Assembly (NCBI GenBank): GCA_027297435.1 | Contig: JAPUIA010000087.1 | Location: forward strand, 30,606-94,605 | Source: Gammaproteobacteria bacterium | GTDB taxonomy: Bacteria; Pseudomonadota; Gammaproteobacteria; Pseudomonadales; Azotimanducaceae | Reading direction: 5' to 3' | DNA length: 64,000 nucleotides | Shown here: positions 34,719 through 42,957 of the stretch, piece by piece | How positions within the stretch are numbered: the first letter of the stretch is position 1 | Layout of the letters: every line of letters begins with the position of its first letter | The notes under the pieces: model-generated | What the model saw: the letters and a program-made list of their open reading frames with translations, nothing else | The model's database searches: none | What the model was told of the DNA's origin: nothing | Made by a program: the position numbers and the translations under genes

Positions 34719-36663
34719 TTGCATACGGGTAGCGTTGGCGTTGACGTTTGCCATCAGCCTCTCAGCGCACTCGGAATGGAACCAACCTTTCGAGATTCGT
34801 TTACCCGAGCCGTTGCGGTCTCTGAAACTGGCAACCGGCGTCGATGTAGAGCGGTGGGCGGACGAGCATGGCCTGGCCTTGACGAGAACCCTGCCGCTCG
34901 GCAGGCGTGGCAACGTGCTCGAGTTCGAAGCCAGCGACGAGGCATGGCGGGCGTTGGAACCAGCGGTCTGTGGCGATGCTCGGGTCACTCAGTGCGGACT
35001 TCCGGCCTGTCAAAAGATCCAGTTGGAAGGGACCGTTGGCGGCGAAGATGCAACGAGCGTACAAGGTCGTTTGGTGAAGAACCCGCCCGAACTGGTACCG
35101 GTGCCGGATGCGGCGGATCTCGCCGCGGGTAGTTGCCGCGGCGCGCCGTTGGTGCCGTTGACCCCGCCCGGTGCCGAGGTCGGGGGCGATATCGTCATCG
35201 ACCTGGATCTACGGAACAAGAATTCGGGGAAGACCGGCGGGCCCATAGACGCAAAACCGGCTTCGCTAGATGCTGCGGACATTGAGCCCCAGCCTACGGC
35301 CCAAGATGCGCCGCCGGAACCCGTGGCTAAGACCAAGGGGTTCGAATTCGACGTCACCGGCAGCTTCGCGGCCGTGGATGTGTTGAAACTGCATGTCGAT
35401 CAGTTGCCGACGGATACCACCGATTGGTCGTTGATGGTGGGCGCGGGCTGCAACCAGGTGCGGGTACCACTTTCAGGTCTCGTACCGGCACGGGAAATGG
35501 GCCAGATCGTCGCACTCGCCCAGGGCGCGGCGGGGCTAGGTACGACCATTGCGACTCGGCATGGCTTCACGTTGCTCGAGGAAACCGTCCTCGCATCGAC
35601 CGGCGAGTTGCTGCTGGTGCTCTTTACCCAGGCAGATTTTGCGGCTGCGCTTGCCTCTCTTGCGTTCGACCAGGACGTTCTCGGCGCCCAACCCAACTAC
35701 ATCTTCGAGACGGCGGCCGAGTATACGGATCCGCTTGCGAGTTTGAACTATGGCCCGAAGCAAAGCGGCGCGCTTGGGTTGCATCACGGCGCGACTGGCG
35801 CCGGCCAACTCGTCGCCATTATCGACTCGGGGATCGACCTCGAACACCCGGAACTCGCGGGACGCATCGCTAGCCACGCCGATCTCACCAACCAGGGTTG
35901 GTCGGCTGATGCGCATGGGACCGCGGTCGCCGGGATCATCGCGGGCAATGCCAACAACCAGATCGGTGGTTTTGGGGTCGCACCCGGCGTCCAGTTGATG
36001 GGGTTGAAGGCCTGTCAGCCGAAGGAAATCGGATCACTTGCAGCGAAATGTTGGACGAGCAGCTTGGTCAAGGCCCTCGATCATGCCATGACGGGCGGAG
36101 CCAAGCTCATCAACATGAGCCTAACCGGACCGCCGGACCCGCTCTTGGAACGCACGATCGGTCTGGCCCTGCAGCAAGGTGTGTTGGTGGTCGCGGCTTC
36201 GGGGAACGGCGGCCCGTATGCCAATCCGAGCTATCCGGCGGCGATCCCGGGCGTGGTGGCCGTGACGGCGGTCGACGCCCGCCGACGCCTCTATGGCCAG
36301 GCGAACGTGGGCGCCTATATTGATGTGTCGGCTCCTGGCGTCGATATTCCGATACCAGCGCCCGGCGGGCAGATGAGTTTCACATCGGGGACGTCGATGG
36401 CGGCTGCTCATGTGGTTGGCATTGCCGCCTTGTTGCAGGAGTTGTCCCCGTTCATGAGCGGCCTAGAACTCCGAGGTGCGCTCACCAACCATGTCACCGA
36501 TCTGGGTGAACCTGGACGTGATGTTCGATTCGGCGCGGGCTTGGTGGACGCGTGTGCCGCGGCGCGTGCGCTCACCGCGGATGCGGTGCTGTGTGAGGAA
36601 GACCTGCAGTCGCCTTTCCTCATCGATGAGCTGGCCTCGCCAGCGCAAGGGGGGGAATCATGA
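34711..36663 (+). CDS. Secreted subtilisin-like serine protease (S8), second, with long N-terminal region
   Basis: A 650-residue exported protease: signal peptide (1-20), a Cys-containing N-terminal region (about 25-150), a Pro/Ala-rich linker (about 170-210), a propeptide-like region (about 262-336, with LLLVLFTQADFAAALASLA and GAQPNYIFE), and the catalytic domain with Asp372 (AIIDSGID), His402 (DAHGTAVAGI), Asn499 (AASGNGG) and Ser562 (TSGTSMAAAH). The frame opens at 34633, but the ATG at 34711 starts a proper signal peptide and overlaps the preceding stop by 8 bases. Confidence 0.92.
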   Translation: MSSCIRVALALTFAISLSAHSEWNQPFEIRLPEPLRSLKLATGVDVERWADEHGLALTRTLPLGRRGNVLEFEASDEAWRALEPAVCGDARVTQCGLPACQKIQLEGTVGGEDATSVQGRLVKNPPELVPVPDAADLAAGSCRGAPLVPLTPPGAEVGGDIVIDLDLRNKNSGKTGGPIDAKPASLDAADIEPQPTAQDAPPEPVAKTKGFEFDVTGSFAAVDVLKLHVDQLPTDTTDWSLMVGAGCNQVRVPLSGLVPAREMGQIVALAQGAAGLGTTIATRHGFTLLEETVLASTGELLLVLFTQADFAAALASLAFDQDVLGAQPNYIFETAAEYTDPLASLNYGPKQSGALGLHHGATGAGQLVAIIDSGIDLEHPELAGRIASHADLTNQGWSADAHGTAVAGIIAGNANNQIGGFGVAPGVQLMGLKACQPKEIGSLAAKCWTSSLVKALDHAMTGGAKLINMSLTGPPDPLLERTIGLALQQGVLVVAASGNGGPYANPSYPAAIPGVVAVTAVDARRRLYGQANVGAYIDVSAPGVDIPIPAPGGQMSFTSGTSMAAAHVVGIAALLQELSPFMSGLELRGALTNHVTDLGEPGRDVRFGAGLVDACAAARALTADAVLCEEDLQSPFLIDELASPAQGGES

Positions 36664-37706
36664 AGACAGGTCAGTTGCTTCGAATGAGCTTGTGCGGTGT
36701 GGCGCTGTTGCTCGCCTGGCCCATCCGGGCCGACGATGCCATTGCCGCGCCGGCCGCCTTCATACCCAGCGACAAAGGCGGATTCCGGTACTCCGAACCA
36801 CCCGCGTGGCCGACGCTCGACTTGGATCTTTCCGGTATCACCCAACAGGTGGCCGAACAGGCGGCCACCCGCTGTGGCAGCGCCTTGGCGGCTACGCCTT
36901 TACAGTTGGGCGATAGCAAGAGTTTCATGGAGAACGTCGTCGGTAGCCTGGCCCAGAAAGCGGCCGGTGCCGCGATCGGCAAGCTGCTCGGCGGGGTGCT
37001 CGGAGGCGGCGGCAGCAAGAAAAAGCCGACACTCTACAAAGACCCGATCAAGAAGAAGTTCAAGGAGAAGTTCGAGAATGCTACCGGCGACACGCGCCTG
37101 CGGATCGGTGGTCAAATGGCGGCCGATGGATTGTTGCTCAGCGCCTACGTAGACAAAGCCCGGGGTAAAGGCACTTTTCACACCGTGTTCCTAGAGCGAC
37201 CGGACTGCGTACGAATCTGGCCGGACAAGTACCTGCAATACAGGCTGTGGGGTTCGTGGAGCATCTCGGTGTCCGTCACCAGAACCACGCGACATTACCG
37301 CGACGGCGAGCTCGTGAGCGAGAACGTATCGCGCTCCGGCTGGAGCGATTCGGGTGAATTCGATTTCTCGAAAGGCGTACCGTACGGTTTTTCCATCTTC
37401 GACGATCCGGAGTTTTCCAACAGCCTGAAGATGGTGTTGAACGCGGACGCCGCCTACCTCAACCAGTTGCGTCGTGAAATCGGTCAACCCGCTTGGGCCC
37501 AGATGGGTTTTGGTGAGCCGATGGAAGGCGTCCGTGGCGCGGGGGCGGTGTTCAGAGTACCGCCAGAACTCCTGACCCCGGAAACCTTGGCGGTCGTGCA
37601 CATCACGAACGTTCAGAAGGGTCAGTACAGCACGGTCGGATTCCCCTTCACTTTTCAGACCGGCGATGACGGTATGTTGACCTTCACCCAGATGCCTTTC
37701 GAATAG
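36660..37706 (+). CDS. Secreted protein of unknown function, last gene of the sigma operon
   Basis: A 348-residue protein with a signal peptide (to about residue 25, LLLAWPIRADD). Its middle has an Ala/Gly-rich segment (AAGAAIGKLLGGVLGGGGS, about 100-120) followed by a Lys-rich stretch, like a membrane-inserting or flexible hinge. The C-terminal half (about 150-348) looks like a globular beta-rich domain (YRLWGSWSISVSVTRTTRHY). I recognise no family. ATGA overlap with the second protease ties it to the same operon; it could be a substrate or a partner of the proteases. Confidence 0.8.
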   Translation: MKTGQLLRMSLCGVALLLAWPIRADDAIAAPAAFIPSDKGGFRYSEPPAWPTLDLDLSGITQQVAEQAATRCGSALAATPLQLGDSKSFMENVVGSLAQKAAGAAIGKLLGGVLGGGGSKKKPTLYKDPIKKKFKEKFENATGDTRLRIGGQMAADGLLLSAYVDKARGKGTFHTVFLERPDCVRIWPDKYLQYRLWGSWSISVSVTRTTRHYRDGELVSENVSRSGWSDSGEFDFSKGVPYGFSIFDDPEFSNSLKMVLNADAAYLNQLRREIGQPAWAQMGFGEPMEGVRGAGAVFRVPPELLTPETLAVVHITNVQKGQYSTVGFPFTFQTGDDGMLTFTQMPFE

Positions 37707-37722
37707 GCCGCCGCCGAATTTT

Positions 37723-37757
37723 TTTGAACCGATTTTCTCCGGGTAGTTACCCATCGG
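37723..37757 (+). promoter_or_regulatory. Predicted ECF promoter P2 (Ser/Asn-rich secreted protein)
   Basis: TTTGAACC at 37723-37730, an 18-base spacer, then ACCCATCGG at 37749-37757. Both boxes match P3 exactly. The second box is embedded in TACCCATCGGGTA, a small dyad. The ATG is 58 bases further on. Confidence 0.65.
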
Positions 37758-37814
37758 GTAAGGGCAGATAGAGCAGTCGCCCCAACCCAAGGCAACCAAC
37801 CAGGAGAGACCTAA

Positions 37815-38474
37815 ATGAACGTAATCAAACTCGCTTCGAGCTTGGCGGTCGTAGGCCTCGTGTTCGCCGGTGGCGCGCACGCAGACTACCCGTACTCCGC
37901 GTGGACACAGAAGTCTGTCGACAAAAGCGTAAGCATAGACGACAGCTTCAACCGCAGCATCGAAGACAGTTTCAATCGCGAGTCGAGCTACTCCAATAGC
38001 GAAGACAACGACTTCACGAGCATCTTCACGCGTACGACCGACATCGACATGATCACGCCGACGCTGACGTCGCTCAAGAAGCAAGACGTGCGCAGCGGCC
38101 ACACCGCCGGCGACGCCTATGTTTCAGGTGCAGCCAGAGGTCACGTGTCGAAAGTTCAAGGTTCGAAGAACCTCGTGAGCGCCGGCAACAAGGAAACCAA
38201 CTACTGGGGCCCTGCCATGGTCAACACCAATGTGAACCAGCTCCCGACAAACAACCTGTTCATTCAGGGTTCGAATGTCGGTTCGCCGATCTCTCAAGCC
38301 ATCGAGTCTGTGGCAGGTGACAAAGGCAACTATGGTGTCTTCGGCTCGCCGATTGGTAACACCCAATCTTGGGTCGGTGGTGACGTCAGCAACGCCAGTG
38401 GCGCCGCGTACGATCAGAGTGGTGATTCTTCCAGCTCGATCGCGGACACCATGCGTTCGAGCATTCGCAAGTAA
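37815..38474 (+). CDS. Secreted Ser/Asn/Asp-rich protein, candidate surface or fibre subunit
   Basis: A 219-residue protein with a clear signal peptide (1-23, cleavage after GGAHA) and a strong AGGAG ribosome site. The mature chain is rich in Ser, Asn, Asp, Gly and Thr and has few large hydrophobics. It has a short internal repeat (DDSFNRS, then EDSFNRE, residues 42-56). Low complexity of this type, its own promoter and an immediately following terminator fit an abundant secreted structural protein passed through the CsgG-like exporter encoded nearby. It lacks the textbook curlin repeats, so amyloid character is inference only. Confidence 0.78.
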   Translation: MNVIKLASSLAVVGLVFAGGAHADYPYSAWTQKSVDKSVSIDDSFNRSIEDSFNRESSYSNSEDNDFTSIFTRTTDIDMITPTLTSLKKQDVRSGHTAGDAYVSGAARGHVSKVQGSKNLVSAGNKETNYWGPAMVNTNVNQLPTNNLFIQGSNVGSPISQAIESVAGDKGNYGVFGSPIGNTQSWVGGDVSNASGAAYDQSGDSSSSIADTMRSSIRK

Positions 38475-38497
38475 CGATCGACGACAGGCAACTCATT

Positions 38498-38520
38498 GGG
38501 GGGCGATGCCCCCCTTTTTT
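38498..38520 (+). terminator. Terminator after the Ser/Asn-rich gene
   Basis: Stem GGGGGGC/GCCCCCC with loop GAT, followed by six T. It ends 15 bases before the next start codon. Placed inside the cluster, it would limit read-through so that the upstream secreted protein is made in excess over the downstream accessory genes. Confidence 0.85.
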
Positions 38521-38535
38521 CGCGAGGACCCGACG

Positions 38536-38940
38536 ATGAAAATCCGTTTACTACTGCTTGCTATTGCCCTCTCGAGCACCACGTTAGCCGCGCTGGCCGA
38601 TTCGCGCGATGCCGATCAGGACCTGCTGAAGCGGATGTATCAAATCCGCATGAAAAGCGACACCGAACGGATGCACAGGGACAACGAAGCTAGAGCAAAT
38701 GTAGCGCTCCAAGCTCAGGGCCAACGCGGGCCGGCCATGGACAGTCCGACCGTGACGCAGATGCGGCGCGACATGTACCAACAGCTGACCCAGATACAGA
38801 ACCACTATCGATGCCTCGACGTCGATGTCGAGAACAACGGCGGCAACACCGTGGTCATCTGCGGCAACAACTCAGGCGACATCGGCGGCAAGATCACCAC
38901 GGTGGGCAACGATCTGATTCAGATGGGAGGTCGGCCGTGA
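38536..38940 (+). CDS. Small exported protein of unknown function
   Basis: 134 residues with a signal peptide (MKIRLLLLAIALSSTTLAALA), a charged helical region rich in Met, Arg and Gln, and a C-terminal Gly/Asn-rich stretch (ENNGGNTVVICGNNSGDIGG) with two cysteines overall. The frame is open far upstream (38275), but the ATG at 38536 starts a good signal peptide and follows GAGG. The next gene overlaps by four bases. The position between the fibre candidate and CsgG-like gene suggests an accessory role comparable to curli CsgE/F or HfaA/D, without sequence evidence. Confidence 0.7.
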   Translation: MKIRLLLLAIALSSTTLAALADSRDADQDLLKRMYQIRMKSDTERMHRDNEARANVALQAQGQRGPAMDSPTVTQMRRDMYQQLTQIQNHYRCLDVDVENNGGNTVVICGNNSGDIGGKITTVGNDLIQMGGRP

Positions 38941-39215
38941 GAAGGCTTCTACACGGTTTGATGCTGGCCGCGGTGAGTTGCGGTTCGGCCTATGCGACCG
39001 GCGACCCAACAGCGTATTCCCCGCCGGGATTCTTGATATTCGCAGAACATCGCTATGACCCGTCGGTACAAAGGATGCTTGCCGAACGATCCTTGAAGGC
39101 CTTGCCGATCCGTGGCGGCCAGCTCTTCTTCATCGTTGAGCAACTTGATGATCGCCTGATCGAAGAGATGCAGATTCGCTACATCGAAGAACTCTTGTCG
39201 CGAGAAGAACTTTGA
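38937..39215 (+). CDS. Small exported protein of unknown function
   Basis: 92 residues from a GTG that overlaps the preceding TGA (GTGA). The N-terminus is a signal peptide (LLHGLMLAAVSCGSAYA). The mature part is about 70 residues, ending in an acidic helix (EEMQIRYIEELLSREEL). No family recognised. Its stop codon overlaps the first box of promoter P3. Probable accessory component of the csgG-like cassette. Confidence 0.68.
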   Translation: MRRLLHGLMLAAVSCGSAYATGDPTAYSPPGFLIFAEHRYDPSVQRMLAERSLKALPIRGGQLFFIVEQLDDRLIEEMQIRYIEELLSREEL

Positions 39216-39245
39216 ACCAAGACCCGATTGGGCGTGACCCATCGG
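39211..39245 (+). promoter_or_regulatory. Predicted ECF promoter P3 (csgG-like gene)
   Basis: TTTGAACC at 39211-39218, an 18-base spacer, then ACCCATCGG at 39237-39245, identical in both boxes and in spacing to P2. It starts in the stop codon of the previous gene and lies 67 bases before the csgG-like ATG. Confidence 0.65.
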
Positions 39246-39311
39246 TCAAGGCTTTGGGTACGAGCCGAATTTACGACTCGTGTGACAAGTCAACGAACAT
39301 AGGGGACCAGA

Positions 39312-40301
39312 ATGAACGTTAAGCTACGGCTCACCCTGCTATCACTACTTGGATTGGGCGTATTGTTGATATCAACGGTTGTCGACGCCAAAAACGACGA
39401 AGCCGAAGCACGGGACATTCGGGAGGCGTTGGACAACTTACAGTGTGACGGTCCCAAGACTCGTGTCGGCGTCTACGGTTTTTACGCGACGGGTAAAATG
39501 GCAGCCTTCGAGGGTTACAACGTTGGTGACGCGCTTGCCGCTCAGCTGGCAACCGAGCTCGCCCGCACGGATTGCTTCGTCGTGTTGGATCGAACCGGTA
39601 TCTCTGACATCCTGCGCGAACAAGAACTGGCCTTGGCGGGTGTGGTCAGCCGCGAGACCGGTGCTGCCGCCGGGCATCTGATTGGCGCCCAGGTGATCAT
39701 CAAAGGCACGGTTACGGAATTTGAGCCCAACAGCCGTGGCCGGGGGATCAATCTGGGGGTTGCCCTACCGAATACGCCGCTGGGCATACGACTGGGACGC
39801 AATGGCAACACCGCGCATGTCGCAATGGACCTCACGGTGGTGGATGCGACCACTGGGCAGGTGAAGTTTTCCCATCGCGTAGAGGCGGACTCGAAGTCGG
39901 GTGGTTGGACCATCGGCCTCGATCACAAGCGGGCCAGCCTGGGCGGCGACGCTTTCAGCAAGACGCCGCTCGGTCAGGCGGCACGTCGTGCGCTCGGCGA
40001 GGCAATCCTGCTCATCAGCCGCGACTTGGATACGGTACCCTGGCGGTCACAGGTTGCGAGCGTGGTCGATGAATCCACCATCTATCTCAACGCCGGCGTC
40101 GGCGCCGGACTGCGACCGGGAGATACGTTCAAGGTGTCGACGCCGGTACGTACCATCATCGATCCCGCGACGGGCCTGTTGCTCGACCGTATCGAACGTG
40201 AAGTCGGCCGGCTGCGCATCGTCAGCGTGCGAGAGAGGACTTCCATTGCCGAGCCCCTTGACGGCGCACGGTTTCGACGCGGCGACTACGTACATCTGTA
40301 G
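39312..40301 (+). CDS. CsgG/HfaB-like outer-membrane secretion protein
   Basis: CsgG and HfaB form outer-membrane pores that export curli or holdfast-anchor proteins. The 329-residue product shows the family core: TRVGVYGFYATG, GDALAAQLATELARTDCFVV, LDRTGISDILREQELALAG, GAQVIIKGTVTEFEP, and MDLTVVDATTGQVKFS. Unlike CsgG it has no lipobox cysteine; the N-terminus is a plain signal peptide or anchor (1-26). A C-terminal extension (about 262-329, GAGLRPGDTFKVSTP) resembles the FlgT-type C-terminal domain. It has its own copy of the ECF promoter. Confidence 0.82.
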   Translation: MNVKLRLTLLSLLGLGVLLISTVVDAKNDEAEARDIREALDNLQCDGPKTRVGVYGFYATGKMAAFEGYNVGDALAAQLATELARTDCFVVLDRTGISDILREQELALAGVVSRETGAAAGHLIGAQVIIKGTVTEFEPNSRGRGINLGVALPNTPLGIRLGRNGNTAHVAMDLTVVDATTGQVKFSHRVEADSKSGGWTIGLDHKRASLGGDAFSKTPLGQAARRALGEAILLISRDLDTVPWRSQVASVVDESTIYLNAGVGAGLRPGDTFKVSTPVRTIIDPATGLLLDRIEREVGRLRIVSVRERTSIAEPLDGARFRRGDYVHL

Positions 40302-40313
40302 AACACCGGAAAC

Positions 40314-41168
40314 GTGGCGCGCGCGTTCGCTTGGATAGTGGCCGCCTATATGGCGGCAGTCATCGTTGCGATCCTCACCGTTCAGGCGCTCGCGAACGAC
40401 GCGCTATGGGCCGCCTTGTGGGCCGACGTGTTGGCCACAGCCGCGGTCTTTGCCTTTAGTCTCTCCTTTAGAAACTCGAGCTTCTACGATGCCTATTGGA
40501 GTGTCGCGCCGCCGTTGTTGCTCGGGTATTGGTGGTGGACGTTGGACGGGGGATTCCATTGGCGCCTATTGCTGGCGGCACTGCTCGTGCTGACGTGGGC
40601 CGTTCGACTCACCTGGAACTGGGCTAGCGGTTGGCAGGGCTTGAGCCACGCCGATTGGCGCTACGTTCGACTCAAGGACCAGCTTGGCCGTGGATACTGG
40701 CCCGTCAGTTTCCTCGGCGTGCACCTGGTGCCGACGCTGGTCGTGTTTGCCGGTTGCCTGCCATTGTATGTGGTCGCGGGCGGTTCGGCGCCCCTTGGCC
40801 CTTGGGACGGTCTGGGCGTCGTTGTGGGATCTGCTGCGGTGTGGCTGGAGACCCGCGCCGATCTCGAGCTCGGCGTTTTTCGCACTGCGCGCGCGTCGAG
40901 ATCGATGGTTCTGGACACCGGTGTCTGGTCGTGGTGTCGGCATCCCAACTATCTCGGCGAAATCGGTTTCTGGGCAGCGCTTGCATGCTTCGGCTTGGGG
41001 GCGGCGCAAGCGGTGTATTGGCCGCTGGTAGGGTTGGTCGCCATCTTGGCGCTGTTGCTTGGCGTGAGCATTCCGATGCTCGAACGCAAACTCGCTGAAG
41101 ATAAACCCGACTTTCAGGCGTACCGTCGTCGCACACCAATGCTATTACCGTGGGGATCGAACTCGTAA
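40314..41168 (+). CDS. DUF1295 family membrane protein (steroid reductase/ICMT-like)
   Basis: A 284-residue polytopic membrane protein starting with GTG, 12 bases after the csgG-like gene. The C-terminal region has the DUF1295/isoprenylcysteine-methyltransferase-like signature GVWSWCRHPNYLGEIGFW and a final PDFQAYRRRTPMLLPW. The family holds membrane reductases and methyltransferases of lipids; the substrate is unknown. The last codons lie in the first unit of a 53-bp tandem repeat. Confidence 0.85.
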   Translation: MARAFAWIVAAYMAAVIVAILTVQALANDALWAALWADVLATAAVFAFSLSFRNSSFYDAYWSVAPPLLLGYWWWTLDGGFHWRLLLAALLVLTWAVRLTWNWASGWQGLSHADWRYVRLKDQLGRGYWPVSFLGVHLVPTLVVFAGCLPLYVVAGGSAPLGPWDGLGVVVGSAAVWLETRADLELGVFRTARASRSMVLDTGVWSWCRHPNYLGEIGFWAALACFGLGAAQAVYWPLVGLVAILALLLGVSIPMLERKLAEDKPDFQAYRRRTPMLLPWGSNS

Positions 41169-41254
41169 GGGGCCAGCGTGCGCGCACACCGATGTTATTA
41201 CCATGGGGATCGCGTTCATAAAGGACCGGCGTGCGCGCACGCCGATGCTATTGG
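41130..41254 (+). repeat. 53-bp tandem repeat at the 3' end of the DUF1295 gene
   Basis: Units start at 41130, 41183 and 41236 (third partial). Each begins CGCAC(A/G)CC(A/G)ATG(C/T)TATT; the full units continue ACC(G/A)TGGGGATCG. The first unit encodes the final RTPMLLPWGSNS of the protein; the second and third lie beyond its stop codon. The copies have diverged by several substitutions, so the duplication is not recent. Confidence 0.85.
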
Positions 41255-41257
41255 AGG

Positions 41258-42352
41258 CTACGAACTCGGCTCGATGCGAATGATTTGCCCGTTCGGACCG
41301 TCGGTGACGATGTAGAGATAGCCATCGTTGGTTCTGACGTCACGAACGCGACGTCCGCCGAGCTCATCGGTGAACAGGCTTGTCTCCCCGATCACCTCCC
41401 CGTCCTCCATGTCGAGACGCCGTACCTCGGTATCGACCAACGCGCCGACGAACAGGTCCCCTTGCCAGTCGGGAAAGCGCTCTCCTTCATAGACCGCGAG
41501 GCCTGAAGGACCGATCGAAGGCACCCAGACCGTCAAGGGTTGCTCCATCCCCTCGGCGGCGCTGAACGGCGAAACATAGGCGCCATTGTAATCGACCCCA
41601 TGGGTGATGGCGGGCCAACCATAGTTGGCGCCACGCTTGAGCACGTTGGTTTCGTCTCCCCCACGGGGACCGTGTTCGTGTAGGTACACGGTGCCGTCAG
41701 CAGCGATCGCAAGTCCCTGGGGATTGCGGTGCCCGAATGTCCAAACGGGCGATGGGTTACCGTCGGCGTCCACGAACGGGTTGGTCGCGGGAAACTCGCC
41801 GTCATCGGTGATGCGGATGGTTTTACCGAGCAAGCTGTGTTTGTCTTGCGCGGCTTCTCGAAAGTCGAAACCATCGCCCGTCGTGAGCAGTAGATGACCG
41901 TCCGGCAGAAAGCGCATCCGCCCGCCGTAGTGTACGGGCGTGTTCTTGCTGGGTGTGACGGTGAAGATGTCCTTGGAGTCGACCAGTTGGTCTCCAACGA
42001 GTCTGGCGCGCACGATCCTGGTGGCGTTGTCGTCGAGTCGACCGTGGGCGAATGATAGGTAGATCGTTTGGTTGCGTTCGAAATCCGGGTGCAACAGCAC
42101 GTCGAACAATCCGCCCTGGCTCATGCGGTATACGACTGGGACGCCTGCGATCGGTTCGCTCACCTCTCCCTCGAGCGACACGCGCCGAAGATTGCCGCCC
42201 AACTCGGTCACCAGCAGGTCGCCGTTCGGCAGGAATGCGATGCTCCACGGGAAATCGAGATCCTCGGCGATGACGTTGAATTGGTAAGCGACCGTGCTGC
42301 TCGATATCAAGCAGAAGGAGATACTCAAGAGCAGCGAAGTTAACGTCTTCAT
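41258..42352 (-). CDS. PQQ-dependent aldose sugar dehydrogenase (YliI/soluble GDH family)
   Basis: A periplasmic beta-propeller sugar dehydrogenase. The signal peptide starts at MKTLTSLLLSISFC. Typical motifs are FPWSIAFLPNGDLLVTE, the catalytic-His region GGLFDVLLHPDF, NTPVHYGGRMRFLPDGHLLL, FGHRNPQGLAI and GGDETNVLKRGANYGWP. 364 residues from the ATG at 42352 (GGAG 8 bases upstream); an in-frame ATG at 42367 is an alternative. The sugar is unknown. No PQQ synthesis genes are in the window. Confidence 0.9.
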   Translation of the reverse strand: MKTLTSLLLSISFCLISSSTVAYQFNVIAEDLDFPWSIAFLPNGDLLVTELGGNLRRVSLEGEVSEPIAGVPVVYRMSQGGLFDVLLHPDFERNQTIYLSFAHGRLDDNATRIVRARLVGDQLVDSKDIFTVTPSKNTPVHYGGRMRFLPDGHLLLTTGDGFDFREAAQDKHSLLGKTIRITDDGEFPATNPFVDADGNPSPVWTFGHRNPQGLAIAADGTVYLHEHGPRGGDETNVLKRGANYGWPAITHGVDYNGAYVSPFSAAEGMEQPLTVWVPSIGPSGLAVYEGERFPDWQGDLFVGALVDTEVRRLDMEDGEVIGETSLFTDELGGRRVRDVRTNDGYLYIVTDGPNGQIIRIEPSS

Positions 42353-42436
42353 CGACAGGACTCCCATGTGACTTTGACCCAGGTCGGCGCCCTGGTTATG
42401 TTAGCGCTTGCAGACTTGGAAGGGGAAGCCTGGCAG

Positions 42437-42889
42437 ATGCAGACGTCCATATTGAAAACCGTCGGCGCCTTTCTCGTGGCGGTTGCGGTGACCTACATAC
42501 TGGGTTCCATCGCTTCCACGCAGGCCATCCTGCAGAACGTTATCGAGCTGGACGTTCCGGTCGGTTGGCTCGACCGAATAGGCGCGACCTGGCACGACCT
42601 CCTCGGGATGGCGCCCACCTACCTACCGATCATTGCCGTCGGTTTTCTTATCGCGTTTCTCGTGACCGCGCTGATCGTGCGCTTCCTCCCGGACCTGCGC
42701 CGCATCGGCTACGTGCTGGCGGGCACGATTGCGGTGTTGGCCGTGCATCTGGTTCTGCAAGCCCTTCTCGACATCCACTCATTGCCGGTTACGCGGACGC
42801 TGACCGGCCTTTTGCTGCAAGGTGCCGCCGGGGCGGTGGGCGGCTACGTGTTTGTCCGGATCACCCGTCAACCGGGCTTTAGCGATTGA
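42437..42889 (+). CDS. Four-helix membrane protein of unknown function
   Basis: About 150 residues from the ATG at 42437 (MQTSILKTVGAFLVAVAV) with four hydrophobic segments. The frame opens earlier at a GTG (42368), so the start is uncertain. It is divergent from the sugar dehydrogenase. No family recognised; similar small proteins are common near enzymes of the gammaproteobacterial envelope. Confidence 0.65.
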   Translation: MQTSILKTVGAFLVAVAVTYILGSIASTQAILQNVIELDVPVGWLDRIGATWHDLLGMAPTYLPIIAVGFLIAFLVTALIVRFLPDLRRIGYVLAGTIAVLAVHLVLQALLDIHSLPVTRTLTGLLLQGAAGAVGGYVFVRITRQPGFSD

Positions 42890-42957
42890 AATTCCGGTGG
42901 GTGCCCAACGTGACGGAGTCCTCTGAAGCCGCATGTGCATGGGCGCATGCTTGACCG

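Noticed and set aside
37191..38102. 303-codon minus-strand frame across two secreted-protein genes and promoter P2
   Set aside because: It covers two forward genes that both have signal peptides and ribosome sites; no protein features of its own.
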